Shown: positions 9,354-18,311 of the stretch, piece after piece
How the letters are laid out: each line of letters starts with the position of its first letter
Position numbering within the stretch: position 1 is the stretch's first letter
Assembly: GCA_050010115.1 (NCBI GenBank)
Contig: JBEKLQ010000006.1
Span: forward strand, 1 to 64,000
DNA from: JAKACA01 sp050010115
GTDB lineage: Bacteria > Actinomycetota > Acidimicrobiia > Acidimicrobiales > Bog-793
DNA length: 64,000 nucleotides
Direction: 5' to 3'
The notes under the pieces: generated by a model
The model's input: only the letters and a program-made list of their open reading frames with translations
Database searches by the model: none
Told to the model about the DNA's origin: nothing
Position numbers and translations under genes: made by a program

Positions 9354-9482
9354 TCAGTCGTTCTGGCGCTCCTCGCGGCGGCGCACCAGCACCTCGAGCG
9401 GCGGGACCGGGTACTCCTCACGATCGGAAGGAAACCCGCCCAGCGCGATCTTCTGCTCCCCGATCCCGCCCTCGGCCCAGAT
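9354..9482 (-). CDS. Possible small protein or remnant downstream of malic enzyme
   Basis: Just after the malic enzyme stop, the minus strand has a protein-like frame of about 42 residues ending KIALGGFPSDREEYPVPPLE and an Arg/Glu tail. Composition looks coding, and the opposite strand does not. No ATG, GTG or TTG lies at the apparent beginning; the first sensible codon near 9482 is ATC, and going further upstream only re-enters the malic enzyme in another frame. It could be a small gene with a rare start, a gene remnant, or an artefact. The product is not recognised. Confidence 0.3.
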   Translation of the reverse strand: MWAEGGIGEQKIALGGFPSDREEYPVPPLEVLVRRREERQND

Positions 9483-9495
9483 TTGGCAGGAGTTC

Positions 9496-11235
9496 CTAGA
9501 CCGCCCGGATCGGTCGGTACTCGGCTTCCCACATCGACGAGCGGATCGTCTCTTCGAGCGGATCAGGCAACGGCTTGCGGGCGACGCCATCTTTCACTGC
9601 CGCCGTCGCCACGGCTGCTGCCACTGCGAGCGAGGTGTCGCGCAACGATTCGATCTCGGGCAACAACGGCGACCCCGACTCCGGCGCGGACCCTGCAGCG
9701 CCCCCAGGCACGGTCCGCATCGCCTGATCGGCCACGGCAGCAGCCGCGGCATGCAGCATGTGGTCCGTGATGCGCTCGGCCTGGACCGTGATCGCACCGA
9801 GCCCGAGGCCGGGGAACATCAAGGCGTTGTTGGCCTGAGAGATCATGTACGTCGTCCAGATGTACGTGACCGGGTCGAACGGGCTGCCGGTGGCGACGAG
9901 CGCTCGGCCACCGGTCCATCTCACGACGTCAGCTGGGTCGGCCTCGGACAACTCCGTCGGGTTCGACAGCGGGAGGATGATCGGCCGCTCACACCCTGCG
10001 GCCATGGCCCGGACGGCGTCCTCGGTGAACACGCCGGGCTGGCCCGAAGTTCCGATCAGAACCGTCGGCTGGACGTGGTGCACGACTTCGAGCAGCCCGA
10101 CCTGACCGGCTTCGTCGGTCGCCAACCCCTCGAGGTCCTCGCCGTCCCGGGCGTACGGCCGCTGGAAGTCACGCAGTGAGTCCAGCGAGTCGATGAGCAA
10201 CCCGTGACGCCCGATGCACCAGAAACGTCGCGTCGCCTCCCCCGGATCCAACCCGTCGGTCACCATGGCGTCACGCACTCGGTCGGCGATCCCGATTCCG
10301 GCAGTCCCGGACCCGAAGATCACGACTCGCTGATCCTTGAGCCGCGACTGGGAGAACTTCAGTCCCGCCAGGATCGCCGCCAGCGCGATCGACCCGGTGC
10401 CCTGCATGTCGTCGTTGAACGTCAGCGCCAGGTCCTGGTACTGCTCCACGATGCGGCGTGCATTCGAGGGCCCGAGGTCCTCCCAGTGCAAGAGAGCATT
10501 CGGGAACAGGTGGGTGGCCGCTGAGACATAGGCGTCGATGAACGCGTCGTACGCCTCGCCGGTGACCCGCGTGTGCCGGTTCCCGAGGTAGAGCGCGTCG
10601 TCGAGCAACGACTGCCGGTTGGTGCCCACGTCCAGCATCACGGCGATCGCCCGTCTCGGATCGATCCCGCCGAGGACGTAGATGGCGAGCTTGCCGAGCG
10701 AGATGTTGATGCCGCCCACGCCCCAGTCGCCCATCCCGAGGATCGACTCACCGTCAGTCGCGATGATCAAGTCGACGTCATCGGCGCCGAGACCGGTGGC
10801 GGCGAGCGATGCCTCGATGTCTTCCGGCCGGTTGACCGAGAGGAAGACGCCTTTCGGTCGGCGGTACTCGTGGCTGTAGTGGGCGATGGCGTCGCCGACC
10901 GTCGGCGTGTAGACGATCGGCATCATCTCGGTCAGGTGGTCGGACACGAGCCGGTAGAAGAGCACCTCGTTGCGGTCCTGCAGCAGGGCCAGGAAGACGT
11001 TCTTCGCCATGTCGGTCGGTTGTGAGTTGTACTGATCGAGTGCCCGGTCCTCCTGCTCGCCCAGCGTCAGGACTCGCGGGGGCAGTAAGCCCACCAGCCC
11101 GAGGGCACTCCGCTCCTCCTCGGTGAACGCCACTCCCCGGTTGAGATGAGGGTCGGCAAGCAGTTGCCGGCCCCTGAGCTTCGTCTCGAACGCCCCGTCC
11201 TTGGCGACCCAGCTTGTCTTCGGAGGGGTTTTCAT
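9496..11235 (-). CDS. NAD(P)-dependent malic enzyme
   Basis: A 579-residue malic enzyme of the long (SfcA/MaeA) type, converting malate to pyruvate and CO2. The N-terminal domain has the family pattern RNEVLFYRLVSDH, the MPIVYTPTVGDA tyrosine motif and YGxG-like metal/substrate segments (ATDGESILGMGDWG); a later FNDDMQGTGSIALAA segment holds the metal ligands. A Rossmann site (VIFGSGTAGIGIAD) follows. The length is normal for this class. It stands alone on the minus strand, with about 420 bases of non-coding DNA upstream. Its link to the neighbouring clusters is anaplerotic at most. Confidence 0.95.
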   Translation of the reverse strand: MKTPPKTSWVAKDGAFETKLRGRQLLADPHLNRGVAFTEEERSALGLVGLLPPRVLTLGEQEDRALDQYNSQPTDMAKNVFLALLQDRNEVLFYRLVSDHLTEMMPIVYTPTVGDAIAHYSHEYRRPKGVFLSVNRPEDIEASLAATGLGADDVDLIIATDGESILGMGDWGVGGINISLGKLAIYVLGGIDPRRAIAVMLDVGTNRQSLLDDALYLGNRHTRVTGEAYDAFIDAYVSAATHLFPNALLHWEDLGPSNARRIVEQYQDLALTFNDDMQGTGSIALAAILAGLKFSQSRLKDQRVVIFGSGTAGIGIADRVRDAMVTDGLDPGEATRRFWCIGRHGLLIDSLDSLRDFQRPYARDGEDLEGLATDEAGQVGLLEVVHHVQPTVLIGTSGQPGVFTEDAVRAMAAGCERPIILPLSNPTELSEADPADVVRWTGGRALVATGSPFDPVTYIWTTYMISQANNALMFPGLGLGAITVQAERITDHMLHAAAAAVADQAMRTVPGGAAGSAPESGSPLLPEIESLRDTSLAVAAAVATAAVKDGVARKPLPDPLEETIRSSMWEAEYRPIRAV

Positions 11236-11616
11236 GAACGGGCCGGACGCCCGAGCGGTCCGATGTGTTCACCTGCTGCGGAGCAGGTGGCAAAGGTGTC
11301 CACCCGCCACGAGCCGACGGCAGGCTGGTTGGTGGTCATGAGCCAGGATATGACGGGCCGACCGTGCGACGCCGGTTCATCCTGGAAGCTGCGCCCCGCC
11401 CTCTCAGTTGTCATCAGTTTCTCCAAGGGCTCGCTGTCGAGTTGGCGATGCTCAGCCTCGTAGGAATACCAGGCTGCCACTGCTCCCTGCTCCCGCACGT
11501 CGATCGCAAGCCGTCAATCCTATGTCGGTCATGAGGCTCTCTTACTTGAGTCCTCCAAGAGAACGCTCGGAGAACGCTCGTTGAACTGGGCCTGCACGAC
11601 CCTCCTCACCCCTCGG
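11236..11616. other. Intergenic region without a convincing gene
   Basis: This stretch between the divergent malic enzyme and MarR genes holds only short, non-conserved open frames on both strands. An 11-bp direct repeat (GAGAACGCTCG, twice, about 11559-11580) is visible. It presumably contains the malic enzyme promoter, but I could not fix a -10 box for it. Confidence 0.5.
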
Positions 11617-11637
11617 TAGAATGCTTGCTAGCAAGCA
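11617..11637 (+). promoter_or_regulatory. -10 box overlapping a perfect 16-bp palindrome; probable MarR operator
   Basis: TAGAAT (11617-11622) is a good -10 hexamer. The perfect palindrome TGCTTGCTAGCAAGCA (11622-11637) begins at its last base, about 20 bases before the marR start. MarR dimers bind palindromes of this size, so autorepression of the marR-MFS operon is likely. Confidence 0.65.
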
Positions 11638-11657
11638 ACTAAGTTGGGGTGAGCTGA

Positions 11658-12239
11658 GTGGTGAAGGATGTGCCGACATCGGACCGAGGGCCAGCGGCCA
11701 TCGGTGCGGAACCGAGATCGAGCGTGGCCCGACTACTGACAGGGCGCCGCGGGTCACCCCCAGCGGCGCCGGCGCCGGTCGTGCACGACGACGACCCCGA
11801 GACCGCGGCGAGGCTCCGGATCGCCGTGGCGCGTCTCGCCAGGCGCCTCAAGCCGACGGCAGCAGCCGGCAGCCTCACGACGACCGAGGTCGACGTGCTC
11901 GCCACCGTCGCGCGGTGTGGCCCGATCAAGCTGTCCGAGCTGGCCACGATGGCCGGCCTCAACCCGACGATGCTCTCCAGGGTCGTCGCCAAGCTCGAGG
12001 ACCTCGAGCTGTTGGGGCGACTCGGTGACGACACCGACCGCAGGGTCGCCCGCGCCGAGGTGACCCCGGCTGGCCGGGAGCTGCACGACCGCATCCGGTC
12101 CGAGCGGATGGACTTGCTGTCGCGGCAGCTGGAACTGCTGGACAGCGCCGAGCGGCGAGCGGTCAACGCCGCCATCCCCGCGCTGGAGAAACTGGCGGAG
12201 CGACTGCTGGATGCGACGCCGGGCAAAGTGCGACATTGA
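11658..12239 (+). CDS. MarR-family transcriptional regulator
   Basis: A 193-residue winged-helix regulator. The recognition region (KLSELATMAGLNPTMLSRVV) and wing (DDTDRRVARAEVTPAGRE) are typical MarR. A disordered N-terminal segment of about 45 residues precedes the domain. GTG codons at 11658 and 11661 are both possible starts. It lies directly upstream of, and overlaps by 4 bases, an MFS exporter gene, so it probably controls that exporter in response to a small molecule. A palindromic operator overlapping its -10 box suggests self-control. Confidence 0.9.
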   Translation: MVKDVPTSDRGPAAIGAEPRSSVARLLTGRRGSPPAAPAPVVHDDDPETAARLRIAVARLARRLKPTAAAGSLTTTEVDVLATVARCGPIKLSELATMAGLNPTMLSRVVAKLEDLELLGRLGDDTDRRVARAEVTPAGRELHDRIRSERMDLLSRQLELLDSAERRAVNAAIPALEKLAERLLDATPGKVRH

Positions 12240-13555
12240 CCCGCCGAGTCGTCGCCGTGGGACGCCGGACCTTCTCGTCCCTCCGCGTCCCGAACTACCG
12301 CCGCTACTACTCCGGCCAGGCCGTCTCGCTCGTCGGCACGTGGATGCAGTCGATAGCGCTCACCTGGCTCGTCTACGTGCTGACGCACTCGAGCCTCGAT
12401 CTCGGCTTGACGGTCGGGGCCCAGACGTTGCCCGTGTTGTTGCTCGGGCCCTATGGCGGCGTCATCGCCGATCGGGTGGACAAGCGCCGGTTCATGGTCG
12501 TCCTGCAGGCGGCGATGGGCGTCCAGGCGCTGATCCTCGGTGTGCTGACGGTCACCGGAGTGATCACGTACTCCGAGATCGTGGTCCTGTCGGTCATCCT
12601 CGGCGTCAACAACACCTTCGAGAACCCTATTCGCCAGACCTTCATCCAGGAAATGGTGGGGCACGACGAGCTCCGTAACGCCGTCAGCCTCAACTCGACT
12701 CTCTTCAACGCCGCGCGAGTGGTCGGTCCGGCGATCGCCGGCATCCTCATCGCCACCGTCGGCGTCGGGGTGTGCTTTCTCATCAATGCAGCGAGCTTCG
12801 TGGCAGTCGTCACGTCGCTCGTCACGCTGGACAAGACCAAGCTTGAGCCGAGCGTTCCTGTCGTGCGGGCGAAAGGTCAGCTGCGGGAAGGGTTTCGTTA
12901 TGTCGCGAGCGAGCCCCGGCTGCTCACCCTGCTCATCATGATGGGCATCATCGGCATGCTTGCCTACGAGTTCCAGGTCCTGTTGCCAGTCGTCGCCAAG
13001 CAGACGTTCCACGGCGGCCCGGAGACCTACGGCTTCCTGACCGCCTCGATGGGCGTAGGGGCGGTGTTCGGAGGCCTCATCACGGCGGCGCGGGGCCGGA
13101 CCGGTCTGCGGCCGGTGTCGATCGCTGCCGCCGTGTTCGGTGCGACGATCCTCATCGCCGCCGTGGCGCCGATCCTCGCCGTGGAGATCGGTGCGCTGGC
13201 CGTCGTGGGATGGGCGAGCGTGTCGCTCAGCGCCACGGGCAACACGACGCTCCAGCTGGATTCGGATCCCTCGATGCGGGGGAGGGTGATGTCGTTGTGG
13301 GCGGTGGCGTTTCTTGGTTCGACACCGATCGGCGGCCCGTTGATGGGTTGGGTGGCCGCGATGGGCGGGGGTCGTATCGGTTTGGGCGTCGGTGGGGTGT
13401 CGTGCCTCGTCGCCTCGGCGATCGGCCTGACCGTGGTGTGGCGCCTCAAGCAGCGGCCAACGAGGGACGCCGCCGACGCCGCCGGCGCCGCCGGCGCCTC
13501 AGTAGACGTGGAAAGCCCGCTCCTCGATGGGGTGCTGCTCGCTACTGACGACTGA
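12236..13555 (+). CDS. MFS transporter (MFS_3/EntS-like exporter)
   Basis: A 439-residue integral membrane protein of the MFS_3 group (enterobactin-exporter-like drug or metabolite efflux). About 12 membrane segments are visible. The N-terminal pattern YRRYYSGQAVSLVGTWMQ and the loop GGVIADRVDKRR after helix 2-3 are family marks. A TTG start overlaps the marR stop; GTG at 12257 is an alternative. The C-terminal tail is Ala/Asp-rich (repeats of GAAGA), and its last 57 bases overlap the 3' end of the convergent acylphosphatase gene. The substrate cannot be read from the sequence. Confidence 0.9.
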   Translation: MTRRVVAVGRRTFSSLRVPNYRRYYSGQAVSLVGTWMQSIALTWLVYVLTHSSLDLGLTVGAQTLPVLLLGPYGGVIADRVDKRRFMVVLQAAMGVQALILGVLTVTGVITYSEIVVLSVILGVNNTFENPIRQTFIQEMVGHDELRNAVSLNSTLFNAARVVGPAIAGILIATVGVGVCFLINAASFVAVVTSLVTLDKTKLEPSVPVVRAKGQLREGFRYVASEPRLLTLLIMMGIIGMLAYEFQVLLPVVAKQTFHGGPETYGFLTASMGVGAVFGGLITAARGRTGLRPVSIAAAVFGATILIAAVAPILAVEIGALAVVGWASVSLSATGNTTLQLDSDPSMRGRVMSLWAVAFLGSTPIGGPLMGWVAAMGGGRIGLGVGGVSCLVASAIGLTVVWRLKQRPTRDAADAAGAAGASVDVESPLLDGVLLATDD

Positions 13556-13789
13556 GTCCACCCTGGCGTTCGTCGGCCCGAGGCGGCACCAGGCGACCAT
13601 CTCCTCCACGGCGCCGCGTGACCCTTCGAACACCGCCTCGACCGTGCCGTCCTCGAGGTTGCGGACGTAGCCGCTGACCGCCCGCGCCACGGCCTCGGTC
13701 CGGCAGGTCTCCCGGAACCAGACACCCTGCACGCGCCCCGAGACGATCACCTTGCGCCGCACGACCGGCTCATCCGACGTGCCGCTCAC
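13499..13789 (-). CDS. Acylphosphatase
   Basis: A 96-residue acylphosphatase that hydrolyses acyl phosphates. The signature VSGRVQGVWFRETCR contains the catalytic arginine, and GYVRNLEDGTVEAVF contains the catalytic asparagine. The GTG start overlaps the etfA stop (GTGA), placing it as last gene of the DMGDH-etfB-etfA run. Frames extending further upstream run through etfA and are spurious. The 3' end overlaps the convergent MFS gene by 57 bases. Confidence 0.9.
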   Translation of the reverse strand: MSGTSDEPVVRRKVIVSGRVQGVWFRETCRTEAVARAVSGYVRNLEDGTVEAVFEGSRGAVEEMVAWCRLGPTNARVDSVVSSEQHPIEERAFHVY

Positions 13790-14844
13790 GCCCGCGAACT
13801 GCGACGGGCTTGCAACGCCTCGGCGAGCGCCGGCAGGACGGCGTTCACGTCGCCGATGATGGCGTAGTCGGCCCAGGACATGATCGGGGCGTCGGCGTCG
13901 GTGTTGATCGCCACCATGACCTTGGCGTTCTGGCACCCGGCCAGGTGCTGGATGGCGCCGCTGATGCCGCAGGCGAGGTAGAGGTCCGGCGAGACCCTGG
14001 TGCCGGTCTGGCCGACCTGCTCGGAATGCGGTCGCCACCCGAGGCTCGTCACGGCCCGGGAGACGCCGACGGCGCCGCCGAGCAACGACGCCAGCTGCTC
14101 GACCACCAAGAAACCCTCCACCCCCCCAATCCCACGCCCCCCGCTCACGACCACCCGTGCGTTGGCGAGCGAGACACCGCCGGCGGAGTCGCGCGACTCG
14201 ATCGCCTGAACGGCGAGATCGGCGCCGGCGAGGTCGGGCTCGAACGGCTGGATCGTCGCGTTCGCAGCGGCGGGTGCCGGGGCTGGCGCTACGGCGTCGG
14301 TGGCTACGGTCAGGAGCGCTCGGGGCGCGTCGAGGGTGGCGTCCTCGATGAGACTGCCCGCCCAACGCTGGCGGCTCAGGCGAAGCGCCGTGCCGTCTGG
14401 CGACGCCTCGAAACAGTTGGCGACCATCGGCAGGCCGGTCAGAGCGCCGAGGTGAGCCATGACCTCGTTGCCATGGTCGGTGCCTGCGGCCACGACGGCC
14501 AGCGCGTCCGCAGCCTCGGCGAGCTGCGCAAGGGCCTTCGCCCAGGCGAGCGGCGCGTAACCGTTTGACTCGGGAAACACCACGGCGCGGACGTCGGCGA
14601 CGCCGAAGCTCCCGAGCGCGGCGACGCCGGAGCTCCCGAGCGCGGCGGCGCCGGAGCTCCCGAGCGCGGCGGCGCCGGACGTGTTCGGCATCGCTGGCAC
14701 GGCGGCGCCGGACGTGTTCGGCATCGCTGGCACGGCGGCGATCACGCTGCCGTCGCCGGGCAGCGACCGGGCGAAGGTGACCGCCCGAAGCGAGGCGTCG
14801 ATCGGCTCGCCGGCGTCGAGCTCGACGAAGCACAGCGCCGTCAC
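13786..14844 (-). CDS. etfA: Electron transfer flavoprotein alpha subunit with internal tandem repeats
   Basis: A 352-residue EtfA. The C-terminal FAD domain is well conserved: [13 protein letters not shown], then [29 protein letters not shown] split over a short stretch, then [14 protein letters not shown]. The N-terminal domain is unusual: residues about 36-83 are an Ala/Gly/Ser-rich segment encoded by tandem repeats (24 nt x3 and 33 nt x2). It passes electrons from the flavoprotein dehydrogenase to the respiratory chain together with EtfB. It overlaps etfB (ATGA) and acylphosphatase, and the neighbouring dehydrogenase is the probable electron donor. Confidence 0.9.
   Translation of the reverse strand: MTALCFVELDAGEPIDASLRAVTFARSLPGDGSVIAAVPAMPNTSGAAVPAMPNTSGAAALGSSGAAALGSSGVAALGSFGVADVRAVVFPESNGYAPLAWAKALAQLAEAADALAVVAAGTDHGNEVMAHLGALTGLPMVANCFEASPDGTALRLSRQRWAGSLIEDATLDAPRALLTVATDAVAPAPAPAAANATIQPFEPDLAGADLAVQAIESRDSAGGVSLANARVVVSGGRGIGGVEGFLVVEQLASLLGGAVGVSRAVTSLGWRPHSEQVGQTGTRVSPDLYLACGISGAIQHLAGCQNAKVMVAINTDADAPIMSWADYAIIGDVNAVLPALAEALQARRSSRA
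14596..14733 (-). repeat. Tandem repeats inside etfA
   Basis: Three 24-nt units (14596-14619, 14620-14643, 14644-14667; core GAGCTCCCGAGCGCGG) are followed by two identical 33-nt units (14668-14700 and 14701-14733). All keep the etfA frame and encode [12 protein letters not shown] and [15 protein letters not shown] repeats. Confidence 0.9.
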
Positions 14845-15617
14845 GACAGCACCCCCAGCTGCTCGATCAGCTCGACGAGTGCCGGAACCGCCTCGGTGCC
14901 CCTCCCGAGGACGGTCGCCTGACGGCGCTCCGACGCCGGAACGCGCAGCCGCTCGGTCGTGAAACCGTCAGGGTGCCAGCCGGGCTCGAGCACCTCGACG
15001 GACGCCTTCTTCGCCCGCATCCGCCCGGGGAGCGACGGGTAGCGAGGGAGGTTGATCCCTTCCTTCACGCTGATGACCGCCGGCAACGGGAGCTGGAACA
15101 CTTCAGAGACGCCCCGGTACTCCCGGCCGGCGCGGGCGTGGCCGAGTCCCTCGGCAACGGCCAGGCTCTTGATGCCGGTCGCGCACGGTAAGCCCAGCAG
15201 GTGGGCGACGCGTACGGCCACCTGGTAGTCGCAGGTGTCGGCGGCCTCGTTCCCGAAGATGAGCAGATCGAAGGGCTTGCCTTTCTCGGCCTGCTGGCGG
15301 CGGGCGATCTCGGCGATCGCGTCGGCCGTGGCGATGGGACCCCAGTCGGGGCGGTCGGTTTCGAGGAGCATGGCAGCGCCTGCTCCGACGGCGACGGAGT
15401 CCCGCAACTGCTCGGATGCCTCCGTCGGCCCGAGTGTGAGCACTGTCGCCGTGCCGCCCTCTCGCTCGACGAGGCGGACGGCCTCTTCGACGGCGCACTC
15501 TTCGTGGGGGGAGATGGTGAAGGAGAGGAGGTGGGTGTCGATTCCGAGACCGTCGGGAGTGACCGAGATGCGGCCGCCCACCATCGGGACTCGTTTGATG
15601 CAGACGAGGATCTCCAT
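14841..15617 (-). CDS. etfB: Electron transfer flavoprotein beta subunit
   Basis: A 258-residue EtfB, partner of EtfA. Diagnostic segments are EILVCIKRVP at the N-terminus, the AMP/FAD-stabilising region FGNEAADTCDYQVAVRVA, and LPRYPSLPGRMRAKK near the C-terminus. The start ATG lies immediately after the stop of the dehydrogenase gene (no gap), and the stop overlaps etfA. This gives a dedicated ETF for the upstream flavoprotein, as expected for dimethylglycine or sarcosine dehydrogenases that use ETF. Confidence 0.95.
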   Translation of the reverse strand: MEILVCIKRVPMVGGRISVTPDGLGIDTHLLSFTISPHEECAVEEAVRLVEREGGTATVLTLGPTEASEQLRDSVAVGAGAAMLLETDRPDWGPIATADAIAEIARRQQAEKGKPFDLLIFGNEAADTCDYQVAVRVAHLLGLPCATGIKSLAVAEGLGHARAGREYRGVSEVFQLPLPAVISVKEGINLPRYPSLPGRMRAKKASVEVLEPGWHPDGFTTERLRVPASERRQATVLGRGTEAVPALVELIEQLGVLS

Positions 15618-18176
15618 CTACGACTTCACCCGTTCGTTGTCCGGGTCGAACATCGGGGTGGAGCCGGCCACTGCCACCGTCACGGGGAACCGCTCGCTCA
15701 TGTACTCGACGGCGAGCTGCGTGCCGACGACTGCGATGTCCGTCGGGAGGTACGCCATCAGCAGGTGCTTGCCGAGCGATGGTGCCGAGCCGGCGCTTGT
15801 GACGTACGACGGGCGGCCCTTCGAGTCAGTGATGCGCTCGCCGCCGGCGCCTACGATCGGCTCGCCCCCCAGCATGTAGCGGAGGCGCCCGTCGGCCGCC
15901 CGGTGGTCATCCACGGTGAGCGTGCACAACGTGGCGACCGGCGGGGTCGCCCGCTGGCCGAGGTAGGCCTGTTTGCCGACGAAGTCCTGGCGTTTCACGC
16001 TCGGGCGGGCCATGTCGGCCTCGACGATGTTGTAGTCCGGCGTCAGCTCGGCGCCGTACGATCGGTAGCCCTTCTCGAGCCGGCCCGTGGTGCCGTAGAC
16101 CCCGATGCCGACTGGCACGAGGCCGTGCGGCTGACCAGCCGCGTACAGCGTGTCCCAGACGAGCCGACCTTGTTCCATCGGGACGTAGATCTCCCAGCCG
16201 AGCTCGCCTACGTAGGAGATCCGCGACGCGAGCACCACCACGCCGGCGACCTCGAGGTTGCGGCACGTGGCGAATGCGAACACCTCGTTGGAGACGTCAG
16301 CGGCCGTCGTGGCTTGGAGCACCCGGCGGGCGTTCGGTCCCCACAGACCGATCGTCGTCCAGGCGGAGGTCAAGTCGGCGAGCTGCGCCGACCCGTCGGC
16401 AGGCAGCCGGTCGGTGATCCATTTCCGGTCGGACATCCCGTTGGCGCCGCCGGTGACCACGCGGAAGTGGTCGGACCCGAGCCGCATGATCGTCAGGTCC
16501 GCCCGGAAGCCCCCATGGGTATCCAAGAACGGCGTGTACACGACGCGGCTCGGGGCGACGTCGAGCTGGGCGACGGCGATGTGCTGCAGCGCGTCCAGTG
16601 CCCCGGGCCCGGTCACGTCGAAGACGCAGAAGGCCGAGAGGTCGACGAGACCACAGGCGTCGCGCATGGCGAGATGCTCGGCATTGATCACCGGCGACCA
16701 CCACCGGGACTCCCATTCAGCCTCGCGGGGCATGACACGGTCGCCATAGCGCTCGAGCAGCGACCCGTTGGATTCGTACCAGAACGGCCGCTCCCAACCC
16801 GCCGTCTGGAAGCAGAAGGCCTGCAGCTCGTGCTCACGCTCGTGCATCGGTGGGACTCGGAGGTCGCGCTCTTCCTGCCACTGCTCGGCGGGGTGCACGA
16901 TGCCGTACATCTTGTTGAAGGACTCGCTCGCCCGCGACGTGACGTGCCGGTGTGTGGTCTGGAACGGGTAGAAACGCGCCGCGTCCGCCTCATGGATGTC
17001 GATCTCCGGGATCTCGCCGTTCATCCACTCGGCGACGGCGCGACCGATGCCCGGGCCTTCCTTGATCCAGCTGGCGGCGGCGGACCAGACGCCCTTCACG
17101 ATCGGTGACTCGCCCAGGATTGGGTGCCCGTCGGGGGTCATCGAGATCAGGCCGTTGATGGCATAGCGGATGCCGACCGACTCGTCCCCGAGGAGATCCG
17201 GCATGAGCTCGAGCGCTTCGGCGAGCTGCGGGTCGAAGTCGTCCTGGGTGAAGGGGAGCTCGGTGGGGGAGCGGGACGCCTCCTCGTTGGAGAGGATCTC
17301 ATCGGGAGCGACGATGATCGGCCGGTGGGCGTACGAGCCGACTTCGACGTCACCGCCGTGCTGGCGCTCGTACATGTTGGTGTCGACGTCGCGGATGATC
17401 GGGTAGGCGATCTCGCCCTGCGTTCCGGCGAACAGTGGGATGGGGCCGACGCTGATCATCTGGTGGACGATCGGTGTGAGCGGGATATGGGCGCCGGCCA
17501 TGGCGGCGATGCGAGGGCTCCAGACTCCGCAGCAGACGACGACGATCTCGGTGTCGATGTCGCCCTTGGTGGTGCGAACGCGCCGGACCCGGGCAGGCGA
17601 GCCGCCCTCCGACGGGCTGACGTCGATGCCGAGGACCTCGGTGTTGGCGCGGACCTCGAGCGCTCCCATCTCCTGGGCGCGCTCGCGCATGATCGTGCCG
17701 GCCCTGAGCGAGTCGACCACACCGCAGGTGGGGAAGTACAGGCCGCCGAGGATGACGTTCGGGTCCAGGTACGGCACGAGCTCGGTCACGGCCGCCGGGG
17801 GGATGATCTCGACCGGGATGCCCCAGGCTTTGGCAACCGAGGCCCGCCGGCGGAACTCCTCCTGCCGCTCTTCGGTCCGCGCCACTTCGATCCCGCCGGA
17901 CTCGATGTGGACGCCGAGCTCCTTGAACTGAGCGGTGCTGTCGGCGGTGAGCTCCGTCATCATCTTCGAGTAGTCGATCGGGAAGATGAAGTTCGAGGCG
18001 TGCCCGGTGGAGCCCCCGGGGTTGGGCATCGGGCCCTTGTCGATGAGGATCAGGTCACGCCAGCCCAGCCGGCCAAGGTGGTAGACGAGGCTGTTGCCGA
18101 CGATCCCGGCGCCGACGATGACGGCCCTTGCCTGGGTGCTGCTGCCCGAGGGCCCACTCGATTCGCTCATGGACAT
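15618..18176 (-). CDS. Dimethylglycine/sarcosine dehydrogenase-like flavoprotein (DAO-GcvT fusion)
   Basis: An 852-residue two-part enzyme. The N-terminal D-amino-acid-oxidase domain has the FAD motif VIVGAGIVGNSLVYHLG and GGSTGHASNF, where His59 matches the residue that covalently binds FAD in dimethylglycine dehydrogenase. The C-terminal half is a GcvT/folate domain with GFRADLTIMRLG, SYVGELGWEIYVP and RLEKGYRSYGAELTPDYN. Such enzymes oxidatively demethylate N-methylglycines and give the C1 unit to tetrahydrofolate, with electrons going to ETF, encoded directly downstream. The exact substrate (dimethylglycine, sarcosine or another methylated amine) is not fixed by sequence. The gene is divergent from the LRV-repeat gene. 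Confidence 0.9.
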   Translation of the reverse strand: MSMSESSGPSGSSTQARAVIVGAGIVGNSLVYHLGRLGWRDLILIDKGPMPNPGGSTGHASNFIFPIDYSKMMTELTADSTAQFKELGVHIESGGIEVARTEERQEEFRRRASVAKAWGIPVEIIPPAAVTELVPYLDPNVILGGLYFPTCGVVDSLRAGTIMRERAQEMGALEVRANTEVLGIDVSPSEGGSPARVRRVRTTKGDIDTEIVVVCCGVWSPRIAAMAGAHIPLTPIVHQMISVGPIPLFAGTQGEIAYPIIRDVDTNMYERQHGGDVEVGSYAHRPIIVAPDEILSNEEASRSPTELPFTQDDFDPQLAEALELMPDLLGDESVGIRYAINGLISMTPDGHPILGESPIVKGVWSAAASWIKEGPGIGRAVAEWMNGEIPEIDIHEADAARFYPFQTTHRHVTSRASESFNKMYGIVHPAEQWQEERDLRVPPMHEREHELQAFCFQTAGWERPFWYESNGSLLERYGDRVMPREAEWESRWWSPVINAEHLAMRDACGLVDLSAFCVFDVTGPGALDALQHIAVAQLDVAPSRVVYTPFLDTHGGFRADLTIMRLGSDHFRVVTGGANGMSDRKWITDRLPADGSAQLADLTSAWTTIGLWGPNARRVLQATTAADVSNEVFAFATCRNLEVAGVVVLASRISYVGELGWEIYVPMEQGRLVWDTLYAAGQPHGLVPVGIGVYGTTGRLEKGYRSYGAELTPDYNIVEADMARPSVKRQDFVGKQAYLGQRATPPVATLCTLTVDDHRAADGRLRYMLGGEPIVGAGGERITDSKGRPSYVTSAGSAPSLGKHLLMAYLPTDIAVVGTQLAVEYMSERFPVTVAVAGSTPMFDPDNERVKS

Positions 18177-18311
18177 GATTCTCGCCGCTCAGGCTGTTCG
18201 TCTGCGAGTTGCAGCGTGTCGATTACGTCCTGTGGCGTACCCTGGAGCACCAGAGGGCTCCGCCGGGAGGTGCCCCGGGAAGGGCGGAGCCGGCCGAAGA
18301 GGAGACTCGGG

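Noticed and set aside
11232..11534. Short open frames between malic enzyme and marR
   Set aside because: Three overlapping frames with no motif, no ribosome binding site and poor composition; more likely non-coding.
15201..18300. Long plus-strand open frames opposite etfB and the DMGDH-like gene
   Set aside because: High-GC genes give long antisense frames; no family motif is seen, while the minus-strand genes are fully conserved.
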